From NCBI GenBank assembly GCA_018660405.1, contig JABJKL010000159.1, forward strand, positions 1 to 13,505: a DNA stretch of 13,505 bases, given 5' to 3'. Positions 1 to 5,414 of the stretch are shown here, one piece after another (the first letter of the stretch is position 1; each line of letters begins with the position of its first letter). Made by a program: the position numbers and the translations under genes. The stretch is from Pseudomonadota bacterium. GTDB lineage: Bacteria; Pseudomonadota; Gammaproteobacteria; Arenicellales; Arenicellaceae. The notes beneath the pieces were generated by a model. The model ran no database searches. It was not told the DNA's origin and saw only the letters and a program-made list of their open reading frames with translations.

Positions 1-44
1 ATAGATCCGATGATTTGTTCTTCTGTATATCTTTTTTGCTTCAT
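1..44 (-). CDS. IS3-family transposase OrfA, N-terminal fragment
   Basis: Read on the minus strand from the ATG at 44-42, the first 14 codons give MKQKRYTEEQIIGS. This is the characteristic start of the small helix-turn-helix OrfA protein of IS3-family elements, most like the IS407-type group (compare the common M-K-x-x-R-[YF]-T-E-E-Q-I pattern). OrfA binds the element ends and, with OrfB made by programmed frameshifting, forms the DDE transposase. A good ribosome-binding site, AGGAGA (plus-strand tctcct, 52-57), lies 7 nt upstream. The rest of the gene runs off the left edge, so completeness and activity cannot be judged. The family call is from recognition of the N-terminus only; the group within IS3 is less certain. 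Confidence 0.8.
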   Translation of the reverse strand, partial: MKQKRYTEEQIIGS

Positions 45-118
45 GTTGAGATCTCCTAAATACTAGGTTAATTGGAAATCTCATCCTTGTCATGGTGTTA
101 ATATCGGGGGAAAGGTCA
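1..118 (-). mobile_element. End of an IS3-family insertion sequence, left part outside window
   Basis: The transposase start at 44 must lie close to an element end. Reading the minus strand, the sequence from 118 begins TGACCTTTCCCCC. This fits the TGA plus C-run ends typical of IS407/IS2-like IS3 elements, and it leaves a leader of about 75 bp before the OrfA ATG, normal for the family. An alternative boundary is TGACAAGG, starting at 92. The other end, the target duplication and the second inverted repeat are outside the window, so the exact boundary is inferred. The neighbouring GNAT reading frame loses family similarity at just this place. Confidence 0.6.
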
Positions 119-380
119 GGAGCATGCCGGAGATTCCGCGACCTCGATATTCTTCGATGACAAACACATCAGCCAGGTACGCGAATACAGCCCGGTCGGT
201 TATCAGACGCGCAAACGCCACTTGACGATCATTGTGGTACGCACCGAAACAAAGCGAGTTTTTTATAGAACGTTCAACCACCTCAATTGGTCTACCTTTG
301 GCCCAATAGGAATTGCTTAGAAACTCATGGATCAGTGGTAAATCCAGTCGGTTGCGATCTGTTGATATGCGGTAATCCAT
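119..380 (-). pseudogene. GNAT-family N-acetyltransferase, truncated by the insertion sequence
   Basis: The frame starts at the ATG at 380-378 (MDYRISTDRNR) and reads as a typical GNAT acetyltransferase, with the segments LCFGAYHND, VAFARLITD and LADVFV followed by the acetyl-CoA pyrophosphate loop RGRGIS. Full proteins of this type are about 135-145 residues. Here the reading stays GNAT-like for only about 87 codons, then becomes TFPPILTP and stops at 90. The lost part holds the rest of the CoA-binding helix and the C-terminal half, so the product is very probably inactive. The break coincides with the inferred IS end at 118. It lies 18 bp downstream of the sulfotransferase gene on the same strand and probably shares its transcript. 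Its substrate is unknown. GNAT genes are common integron cassettes, but no attC is seen beside this one. Confidence 0.7.
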
Positions 381-398
381 GCGAAATTCAGCAACACC

Positions 399-1124
399 CT
401 AGATGAGCAATAAGGCAATACCCAGCAAAGCTAAAACAGAGAAACCAATAAAGGCATAGGCTATGTATTTCATGCCTCGGATCATCCGTTGTATTTCACT
501 TCGATCATTAACGTTCGGAAATTCTTGTTGAGGGGTTTCGACGTCTAGAAATTTACACAGCGGCTCCCATCCTTGATCTACAGTAAAAACCAAGAGCCGC
601 TCAGATGGCACCGCCGCTTTCACTTCATCGATTCGCTTTTGATATTCAGCGATCGCACGATCACGATCCACCATACTTCCTTCAAGCGTACCTTGCCATA
701 CCAGCTTATGAACCATTTCACGGAGTTTTTTGGCGGGTGGCAGGAAAAACCCAACCAACTTAAATTGCCAACATTTTTCGGTGAAATAAATTGTCTCCAT
801 TGTGCTTTTGTACCACGCAACTGGCCCCTTTGGATGCAATGTAAGTATTACTTTTGCGTCAGGGTAGAAATCCAACTGTTCACGCCAAACACAGCTCGCA
901 GGAAAATCCATTGTGGCGCGGTAATTTTTGAAAACTATAGGCCAATCATGATGAGCACCTTCCTTTGACCTGGCCACATTTACCCAAAATTCTAGATGAT
1001 TCTTGTTTTCTTTATTTAGGACTTCCTTCATGTGGTAGCAGGGAAAACCGAGAATATTGAGTGCGTTTTGCGTCGACATGGTTCCCGTTCGACCAAATCC
1101 TGCTCCAATCACATTTACGGACAT
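399..1124 (-). CDS. Sulfotransferase-family protein with C-terminal membrane helix
   Basis: A 241-aa protein. The N-terminus VIGAGFGRTGTMSTQNAL (residues 5-22) is the PAPS 5'-phosphosulfate loop of the single-domain sulfotransferase family often labelled Sulfotransfer_4 or P-loop sulfotransferase. The following CYHMKEVL, the YPDAKVILTL strand (88-97) with WYKS (104-107), and the late DQGWEPLCKFLDVETP and FPNVND blocks (183-206) are in family order. Members are presumed to move sulfate from PAPS to a hydroxyl acceptor; the acceptor here is unknown. The usual charged VRDPE stretch before the WY is replaced by LHPKGPVA, which could weaken cofactor binding. Residues about 221-241 form a hydrophobic helix, so it is probably tethered to the membrane with the enzyme in the cytoplasm. 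GAGG (cctc, 1133-1136) lies 8 nt before the ATG. It sits 33 bp after the TauE-like gene. Confidence 0.75.
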   Translation of the reverse strand: MSVNVIGAGFGRTGTMSTQNALNILGFPCYHMKEVLNKENKNHLEFWVNVARSKEGAHHDWPIVFKNYRATMDFPASCVWREQLDFYPDAKVILTLHPKGPVAWYKSTMETIYFTEKCWQFKLVGFFLPPAKKLREMVHKLVWQGTLEGSMVDRDRAIAEYQKRIDEVKAAVPSERLLVFTVDQGWEPLCKFLDVETPQQEFPNVNDRSEIQRMIRGMKYIAYAFIGFSVLALLGIALLLI

Positions 1125-1157
1125 TAGCTGAACCTCAACTGTCAGGCTTTCTTCTTG

Positions 1158-1928
1158 TTAAATAGCATAAGTATCGATGAAGAAGTAAACCGTAATTCCA
1201 CAACTAGCAATAATCACAAAAACCCTTACATATTGTTGAGAGAGATTTCTGGATATATGGGCTGCTATATATCCACCCACCAAGGATCCAACAAGAACAA
1301 TAAGTCCTTCATACCAAGCAATTACGCCCTCATAGGCAAACAAAATAATAGCTATTAACGACACGGTAGAAGAAACAAGAAGCTTCATACCGTTCATACT
1401 ATTTATATTGGAGTGCCCAGCCAATGCAAGATAACTAAGGGTGATGATTCCGAGCCCAGCATTGAAGAATCCACCATAGATGCACACCGCTAACAACATC
1501 AGAAACAACAGTATACGTCCAAGAGATGATGCATGCTGGTGATGGGAAGTGATACGTTTTAAGGTAATATTTAATTTCCCACCGAAAACAAATAAAACCG
1601 TTGCAATTAAAAGCAACCAGGGGATAGCTGCACGAAATAGTGATTCTGGTGTTTGGAGCAACAACCATGCGCCTAAGATGCCGCCGATTAAGCCTGTTAG
1701 AATTAATTTTGGTAATTCTTTTTTATGTGCATTTAGATCCTCTCGAAACGCATAAGTGCCACTCAGATATCCGGCGCATGAGGCAAAGGTATTGCTTGCA
1801 TTAGCGCTAATTGGGGTTACTCCAACAAAAAGCAGGGCGGGGAACGTGATGAAGCTTCCTCCACCGGCAACTGAGTTAAGAATGCCACCGAGAAAGCCAG
1901 CACAAAAAAGAAACAGAAATTCAGACAA
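1158..1928 (-). CDS. TauE/SafE-family (sulfite exporter) membrane transporter
   Basis: About 256 aa, almost entirely membrane helices (seven or eight). The N-terminal signature FLGGILNSVAGGGSFITFP (residues 12-30), followed by PALLFVGVTPISANASNT, is the first repeat of the TauE/SafE (DUF81) family. The second repeat contains FNAGLGIITLSYLALAG. Members export or import sulfite, sulfoacetate and other organic anions; the substrate here cannot be read from sequence. The adjacent sulfotransferase makes a sulfur-containing anion an attractive but unproved idea. The start is uncertain. There is no ATG: the in-frame choices are TTG at 1926-1928 (used here) or an ATT eight codons upstream, which would add IPIVWVAI to the first helix. 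No strong ribosome-binding site is visible. The gene follows attC1 directly, so it may begin a further cassette, or it may be where the cassette array ends. Confidence 0.85.
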   Translation of the reverse strand: MSEFLFLFCAGFLGGILNSVAGGGSFITFPALLFVGVTPISANASNTFASCAGYLSGTYAFREDLNAHKKELPKLILTGLIGGILGAWLLLQTPESLFRAAIPWLLLIATVLFVFGGKLNITLKRITSHHQHASSLGRILLFLMLLAVCIYGGFFNAGLGIITLSYLALAGHSNINSMNGMKLLVSSTVSLIAIILFAYEGVIAWYEGLIVLVGSLVGGYIAAHISRNLSQQYVRVFVIIASCGITVYFFIDTYAI

Positions 1929-2036
1929 TATAGCTACCCATACTATGGGAATGAAGAATTGATCTTAATAAAATCAAAATTTGTGATGGGTAGAGCCGTT
2001 GTCTCACTTGATACCGAATATGTATCCTTTTTTAGA

Positions 2037-2120
2037 GCTTAACGTCACGATAATTGCCCGACTTTGGTCGGTGCGGTTTTTTCTCGTAGAGAAAAAACGA
2101 AGTTCATCGCGTTGTTAGAT
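2037..2120 (-). repeat. attC recombination site 1 (integron cassette, 84 bp)
   Basis: On the minus strand the site opens with R'' ATCTAAC (2120-2114) and ends with R' GTTAAGC (2043-2037). Both fit the consensus RYYYAAC / GTTRRRY. The stretches just inside are imperfectly complementary (AACAACGCGAT against plus-strand AACGTCACGAT), and a strong central hairpin TTTTTTCTC-gta-GAGAAAAAA occupies the middle, as in folded single-strand attC substrates. The site lies downstream of the 81-aa gene, as a cassette attC should. Its R'' is the exact reverse complement of the R' that starts that same cassette (GTTAGAT at 2417-2411), which is the relationship expected if the cassette once circularised. Confidence 0.85.
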
Positions 2121-2147
2121 TCTAGGCGTACAATCAACCCACTCACC

Positions 2148-2393
2148 TCAACTTTCAAACAATCCCCTATTTAAATCATCAATAATTTCTGTGGGCCACG
2201 CTGTCCCATGGCCCGCACGATAGGCTTTTTCTATATCATTTGATTTTCGTTTTATTGTTACAGTACCTTTCACAAAATATAGGTCACCGTCACCGGGAGG
2301 ATCAGGCTCTTCGAAAATTTCGAAATCATCAACTTCCAAGCCTTTTGCTCGGATAGCATTTTCAACATCTTCTCTGGTTGTTTCATCAATCAT
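2148..2393 (-). CDS. Small acidic hypothetical protein encoded by an integron cassette
   Basis: An 81-aa protein with no signal peptide or membrane segment. The N-terminal half is strongly acidic (MIDETTREDVENAIRAK, then EIFEEPDPPGDGD) and is followed by GTVTIKRKSNDIEKAYRAGH and WPTEIIDDLNRGLF. The second half has the feel of a small alpha/beta fold seen in other uncharacterised bacterial proteins; no function is claimed. The ATG at 2393-2391 has AGGAAA 7 nt upstream and lies only 18 bp after the attC2 core, leaving the minimal leader usual for cassette genes. The TGA lies 27 bp before attC1. Gene plus attC1 makes a complete cassette of about 374 bp, from the R' of attC2 to the R' of attC1. 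Expression probably depends on a promoter upstream of the array. Confidence 0.75.
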   Translation of the reverse strand: MIDETTREDVENAIRAKGLEVDDFEIFEEPDPPGDGDLYFVKGTVTIKRKSNDIEKAYRAGHGTAWPTEIIDDLNRGLFES

Positions 2394-2410
2394 AGTAATT
2401 TCCTAAAAGA

Positions 2411-2491
2411 ATCTAACGTAGCGAAGCATCCGTTTAACGTTTACGCTCAGCCGCGCCGTTTTTTGGCATCGGATGGGGCGCCTTGTTAGGA
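2411..2491 (-). repeat. attC recombination site 2 (integron cassette, 81 bp)
   Basis: On the minus strand R'' is TCCTAAC (2491-2485), followed by the very typical AAGGCGCC, and R' is GTTAGAT (2417-2411). The arms carry complementary CATCCG / CGGATG stretches plus a GC-rich centre (GGCGCGGCTGAGCG). R'' is one base off consensus but is the exact reverse complement of GTTAGGA at 2934-2928, which begins the same cassette. The stop codon of the 144-aa gene (TAA, 2488-2486) lies inside this R'' core, a common arrangement in cassettes. Confidence 0.88.
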
Positions 2492-2920
2492 CATGATCTC
2501 ATTGATTTGCTCAATATTACTATCAACATGGTTATTGAATCTGTCCATTTCTTTACTATGACTTCCAGTCAGTTTGTAATAACAGGGAACTGCCCTCATA
2601 AGCATCATGATGCTGTCTACTATAGAAACATCAAGTTCCGACGCAGCATGTTCATTCGTATGTTTAAGCCAGTTTCGAGGCAGATTTGCTATTTCTCGAG
2701 AGAAATCCCTTTTCGTAACGTTTGCTGAATATTCAGTTTGGTACCAGTCATGTAAAAACTCGAATGGTGATTGTTGTCCCCGATGCTGGAGTAAACTTCC
2801 AAGAATATCTTCCGCTGCTCCGGCAAGGGATACGGCACAAACATGATCATTTTCAAAGAAGAGCTGAATCGCACGATCCAACTGGACTTTCGCCGCTTCA
2901 AGTTTAGAAATGCTCACCAT
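2486..2920 (-). CDS. Cassette-encoded helical protein, possible HEPN-like RNase
   Basis: A 144-aa soluble, mostly helical protein. The start KLEAAKVQLDRAIQLFFEND (residues 6-25), then AVSLAGAAEDILGSLLQ (29-45), resembles a widespread uncharacterised bacterial family in which a similar helix is followed by an NFFKHAD-like segment. Here that segment reads LPRNWLKHTNEH (80-91), so R82, N83 and H87 form an R-N-x3-H motif. This is the catalytic motif of HEPN ribonuclease domains, found in many toxins and defence proteins. The HEPN assignment is an inference from motif, size and helicity. No antitoxin-like partner is obvious unless it is the adjacent 81-aa cassette gene. The ribosome-binding AGGA is supplied by the recombination core (GTTAGGA, 2934-2928), 7 nt before the ATG, and the TAA lies in attC2. 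The cassette is about 450 bp including its attC. Confidence 0.7.
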   Translation of the reverse strand: MVSISKLEAAKVQLDRAIQLFFENDHVCAVSLAGAAEDILGSLLQHRGQQSPFEFLHDWYQTEYSANVTKRDFSREIANLPRNWLKHTNEHAASELDVSIVDSIMMLMRAVPCYYKLTGSHSKEMDRFNNHVDSNIEQINEIMS

Positions 2921-2927
2921 TTAGTAG

Positions 2928-2985
2928 TCCTAACAGAGGGGTAACAGGCGCTACGCCTGATATGTACATATAGGCGGCTTGTGGA
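2928..2985 (-). repeat. Degenerate attC or attI-like site at the head of the cassette array
   Basis: The minus strand ends in GTTAGGA (2934-2928), the recombination core that starts the 144-aa gene's cassette and that exactly matches the R'' of attC2. Upstream is a folded stretch: CAGGCG-cta-CGCCTG (2945-2959) and CGCCT...AGGCG (2954-2976) flanking the palindrome ATATGTACATAT. The opposite core would be TCCACAA (2985-2979), which lacks the AAC of RYYYAAC. It is therefore either a damaged attC of a lost cassette or a diverged attI. Only the GTTAGGA core is well supported. Confidence 0.5.
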
Positions 2986-3044
2986 CAAAAAAGGAGAAGT
3001 TCTTTAGATTCATACGCATATTGTTATTTTCATTGTTCCTGTCT

Positions 3045-3213
3045 CAATATCCTACGGGTACACTTTAGCAATTTCAATATCCGATATTGGGTAGGCCGCC
3101 TATCCCAGTTAATGTATTTTCTAGAAAACTCTTGGATATCTATTTAAAACAACAGGATAGAGAGTAGGTGGGGAAGGGTGTTCAATATCGCAGTACCTTA
3201 ATGCTTGATATTG
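3045..3213. repeat. Cluster of five CAATATC motifs
   Basis: Exact CAATATC occurs at 3045-3051, 3075-3081 and 3183-3189. Its reverse complement GATATTG occurs at 3083-3089 and 3207-3213. By chance, far fewer than one copy of a given 7-mer would be expected in about 170 bp. The 3075/3083 pair is a perfect 7-1-7 palindrome, and the 3207 copy overlaps the -35 of the best acs promoter. They may be operator half-sites of an unidentified regulator. Confidence 0.4.
3049..3077 (-). promoter_or_regulatory. Candidate promoter reading into the cassette array
   Basis: On the minus strand TTGAAA (3077-3072) and TAGGAT (3054-3049) are separated by exactly 17 nt, a fair sigma-70 arrangement. It points left and lies about 130 bp upstream of the ATG of the 144-aa gene, the position expected for a cassette promoter (Pc). 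Both hexamers overlap copies of the CAATATC motif noted in this stretch. No transcription evidence exists. Confidence 0.4.
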
Positions 3214-3232
3214 GCCAAATGTACTGTATAAA
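3205..3232 (+). promoter_or_regulatory. Candidate sigma-70 promoter for acs (distal)
   Basis: TTGATA (3205-3210), a 16-nt spacer and TATAAA (3227-3232) make the best promoter-like match in the stretch before acs, about 150 bp from its ATG. The -35 overlaps a GATATTG motif, so a factor bound there could control it. Confidence 0.45.
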
Positions 3233-3307
3233 AACTTGGTGCTGCTGCAATTTAAAACTTATTCAAAATGATGTGTATGTAGAAAAGTAGGTCGTACCGA
3301 GTGGGTG

Positions 3308-3336
3308 TTGACTTGAAATACCTTAGCCACTACTTT
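3308..3336 (+). promoter_or_regulatory. Candidate weaker promoter for acs (proximal)
   Basis: TTGACT (3308-3313) and TACTTT (3331-3336) are 17 nt apart, about 45 bp upstream of the acs ATG. The -35 is good and the -10 is poor, so it would probably need an activator. acs genes elsewhere are commonly under catabolite and acetate-responsive control, but no specific site is identified here. Confidence 0.3.
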
Positions 3337-3382
3337 GTTGCGTCCACCTGTAATGCCACCGGATTTGTAGGAAGCACGCACT

Positions 3383-5329
3383 ATGTCTGAAGTTCATCTC
3401 TACCCTGTCAGCAAGGAAGTTGCTGAACGCGCTTTAATCGATAAAGAAGAATATGAGCGCATGTACTCGGAGTCGATTGATGACCCCGAAAAGTTTTGGG
3501 GTGAGCAGGGCAAGCGCATTGATTGGATAAAGCCTTACACCCAGGTTAAAGATACCTCTTTTGAGGCGGATGATCTGCATATTCGTTGGTACGAAGATGG
3601 CACGTTGAATGCTTGTTATAACTGCGTGGACCGGCATTTGGAAAGCAAAGGCGATCTGCCAGCTATTATCTGGGAGGGCGATGACCCTTCGGTATCGGAA
3701 ACGGTGACTTATCGCCAATTGCACGAAAAGGTTTGCAAGCTGGCCAATGCGCTGAAGGCGCGGGGTGTGGGCAAGGGCGATGTAGTGACGATCTACATGC
3801 CGATGGTTCTCGAGGCGGCAGTTGCGATGTTGGCTTGCGCGCGTATTGGCGCACCGCACTCGGTGATATTCGGCGGGTTTTCGCCCGAAGCCATTGCCAG
3901 TCGCATCAAGGCTTGTGGCAGTACGGCGGTTATTACCGCTGATGAGAATCGCCGCGGTGGTCGACTATTCCCGCTCAAGGCTAACGTGGATGAAGCGCTG
4001 GCCAAAGACGGAACCGGTAGTGTTCACACGGTGATTACGTTCAAGTCCACCGGTGGTGAAGTAGCCTGGAACGATGCGGTGGATTGCTGGTGGCAGGATT
4101 TGATCGCCGATCAATCGGCTGAATGCCCTTGCGAAGAGATGAGCGCCGAGGACCCACTTTTTATTCTGTATACCTCGGGTTCTACCGGCGCGCCCAAGGG
4201 GCTGGTACATACCACCGGTGGGTACTTGGTTTACGCCTCGCTAACGCACAAGGTTGTATTTGATTACCACGAGGGCGACGTTTACTGGGCGGCAGCTGAT
4301 GTCGGCTGGGTTACCGGGCACACCTATATTGTGTACGGGCCGTTGGCGAACGGGGCTATCAATGTGATGTTCGAAGGTATACCCACCTGGCCATCGGTTG
4401 CGCGCATGGCGCAAGTGGTAGACAAGCACGGGGTGAACATACTTTATACCGCGCCAACGGCAATCCGGGCTTTGATGGCCGAAGGTGACGCCGCAGTTGA
4501 AGGCACCGACCGCAGCAGCTTGAAAATCCTGGGCAGCGTGGGCGAACCGATTAACCCGGCTGCATGGGAGTGGTACTACGAGAAGATGGGCAATAGTGCT
4601 TGCCCCATCGTTGATACCTGGTGGCAGACCGAGACTGGCGGTATCATGATAACGCCGTTGCCTGGTGCGACTGATCTGAAACCGGGTTCTGCTGTACAAC
4701 CTTTTTTTGGTGTGAGGCCTGCGATAGTTGATGCTGAAGGCACCGCGTTGGATGGCGAAGCAGAGGGGGCGTTGGTTCTGTTGGACAGCTGGCCAGGGCA
4801 AAGCCGTACGATTTACGGCGACAACGATCGGTTCTTAAAGACGTACTTTTCAAACTTCCCGGGAAAGTATTTCGCCGGTGATGGTGCGACACGTGACAAA
4901 GACGGCTACCTGTGGATTACCGGCCGTATGGACGACGTGTTGAACGTATCCGGGCATCGATTGGGCACCGCCGAGATTGAGAGCGCGGTGGTGTTGCACG
5001 AAAAAGTGGCGGAAGCTGCCGTGGTGGCGTGCCCGCACGATATTAAGGGGCAGGCTATCTACGTATATGTAACGGTCAACGCGGGTGTGGAGCCTTCAGA
5101 TGCGTTGCGCAAAGAACTGGTTAGTCAAATTCGTCAGGAGATTGGCGCGATTGCAACACCCGACTTTATTCAGTGGGCGCCGGGTTTGCCAAAAACCCGT
5201 TCCGGCAAAATTATGCGACGCATTCTGCGCAAAATCGCCGTCAATGAGTACGATCAACTGGGCGATACTTCAACACTCGCCGACCCTTCAGTTGTCGACG
5301 ATTTAATTACCAATCGTTTAAATCGTTAA
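3383..5329 (+). CDS. acs: Acetyl-CoA synthetase (AMP-forming acetate--CoA ligase)
   Basis: A 648-aa cytoplasmic enzyme that activates acetate to acetyl-adenylate with ATP and then to acetyl-CoA, the high-affinity route for acetate use. The sequence is collinear with enterobacterial Acs from FWGEQGKRIDWIKPY to the end, and its length is normal. The P-loop-like YTSGSTGAPKG is at 263-273. DTWWQTETGG (411-420) includes W414, the residue that limits the acyl pocket to acetate. SGHRLGTAEIESA is the hinge region, and LPKTRSGKIMRR carries K609, the lysine that Pat/CobB-type acetylation systems switch off. Key residues are all present, so it should be active and may be regulated by acetylation. AGGAAG lies just upstream of the ATG. 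It converges on the acyl-CoA dehydrogenase gene and has two candidate promoters upstream. Confidence 0.97.
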   Translation: MSEVHLYPVSKEVAERALIDKEEYERMYSESIDDPEKFWGEQGKRIDWIKPYTQVKDTSFEADDLHIRWYEDGTLNACYNCVDRHLESKGDLPAIIWEGDDPSVSETVTYRQLHEKVCKLANALKARGVGKGDVVTIYMPMVLEAAVAMLACARIGAPHSVIFGGFSPEAIASRIKACGSTAVITADENRRGGRLFPLKANVDEALAKDGTGSVHTVITFKSTGGEVAWNDAVDCWWQDLIADQSAECPCEEMSAEDPLFILYTSGSTGAPKGLVHTTGGYLVYASLTHKVVFDYHEGDVYWAAADVGWVTGHTYIVYGPLANGAINVMFEGIPTWPSVARMAQVVDKHGVNILYTAPTAIRALMAEGDAAVEGTDRSSLKILGSVGEPINPAAWEWYYEKMGNSACPIVDTWWQTETGGIMITPLPGATDLKPGSAVQPFFGVRPAIVDAEGTALDGEAEGALVLLDSWPGQSRTIYGDNDRFLKTYFSNFPGKYFAGDGATRDKDGYLWITGRMDDVLNVSGHRLGTAEIESAVVLHEKVAEAAVVACPHDIKGQAIYVYVTVNAGVEPSDALRKELVSQIRQEIGAIATPDFIQWAPGLPKTRSGKIMRRILRKIAVNEYDQLGDTSTLADPSVVDDLITNRLNR

Positions 5330-5341
5330 AGACTTAAACCT

Positions 5342-5362
5342 CCATCAACCACTAGCTGATGG
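5342..5362. terminator. Weak hairpin between convergent genes
   Basis: CCATCA-accactagc-TGATGG forms a 6-bp stem in the 85-bp gap between the 3' ends of acs and the acyl-CoA dehydrogenase gene. There is no T-run on either side, so it is at best a weak or Rho-assisted terminator. It is listed because its position, between convergent genes, is where a two-way terminator would be expected. Confidence 0.25.
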
Positions 5363-5414
5363 CGGTAACGTAGGCGGTCATGGGGCGCAGATTTCATCGA
5401 AACCCACCTAAACT

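Larger units (their letters stand above)
2986..3382. other. Gene-free stretch between the cassette array and acs
   Basis: About 400 AT-rich bases with no convincing gene on either strand; the longest frames are about 20 codons. It holds five exact copies of CAATATC in two orientations (3045, 3075, 3083 inverted, 3183, 3207 inverted), two of which form the palindrome CAATATC-c-GATATTG. It also holds an imperfect hairpin GGGTAGG-ccg-CCTATCCC (3089-3106), a leftward candidate promoter and two rightward candidate acs promoters. An integron integrase gene would be expected near here if the array were a complete integron; none is present. Confidence 0.6.

Noticed and set aside
573..968. 131-codon open frame on the plus strand
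   Set aside because: It lies wholly opposite the sulfotransferase gene, has no family resemblance or ribosome-binding site, and is best explained as an antisense shadow.
1133..1163. Possible attC remnant between the TauE-like and sulfotransferase genes (minus-strand ATTTAAC ... GTTGAGG)
   Set aside because: Only about 31 bp separate the two core-like heptamers, too short for an attC. The second core is off consensus, no paired arms are seen, and the first overlaps a stop codon by chance.
3434..5038. Several minus-strand open frames of 60-190 codons inside acs
   Set aside because: They are all antisense to a strongly conserved complete enzyme gene, and their translations have no recognisable domains.
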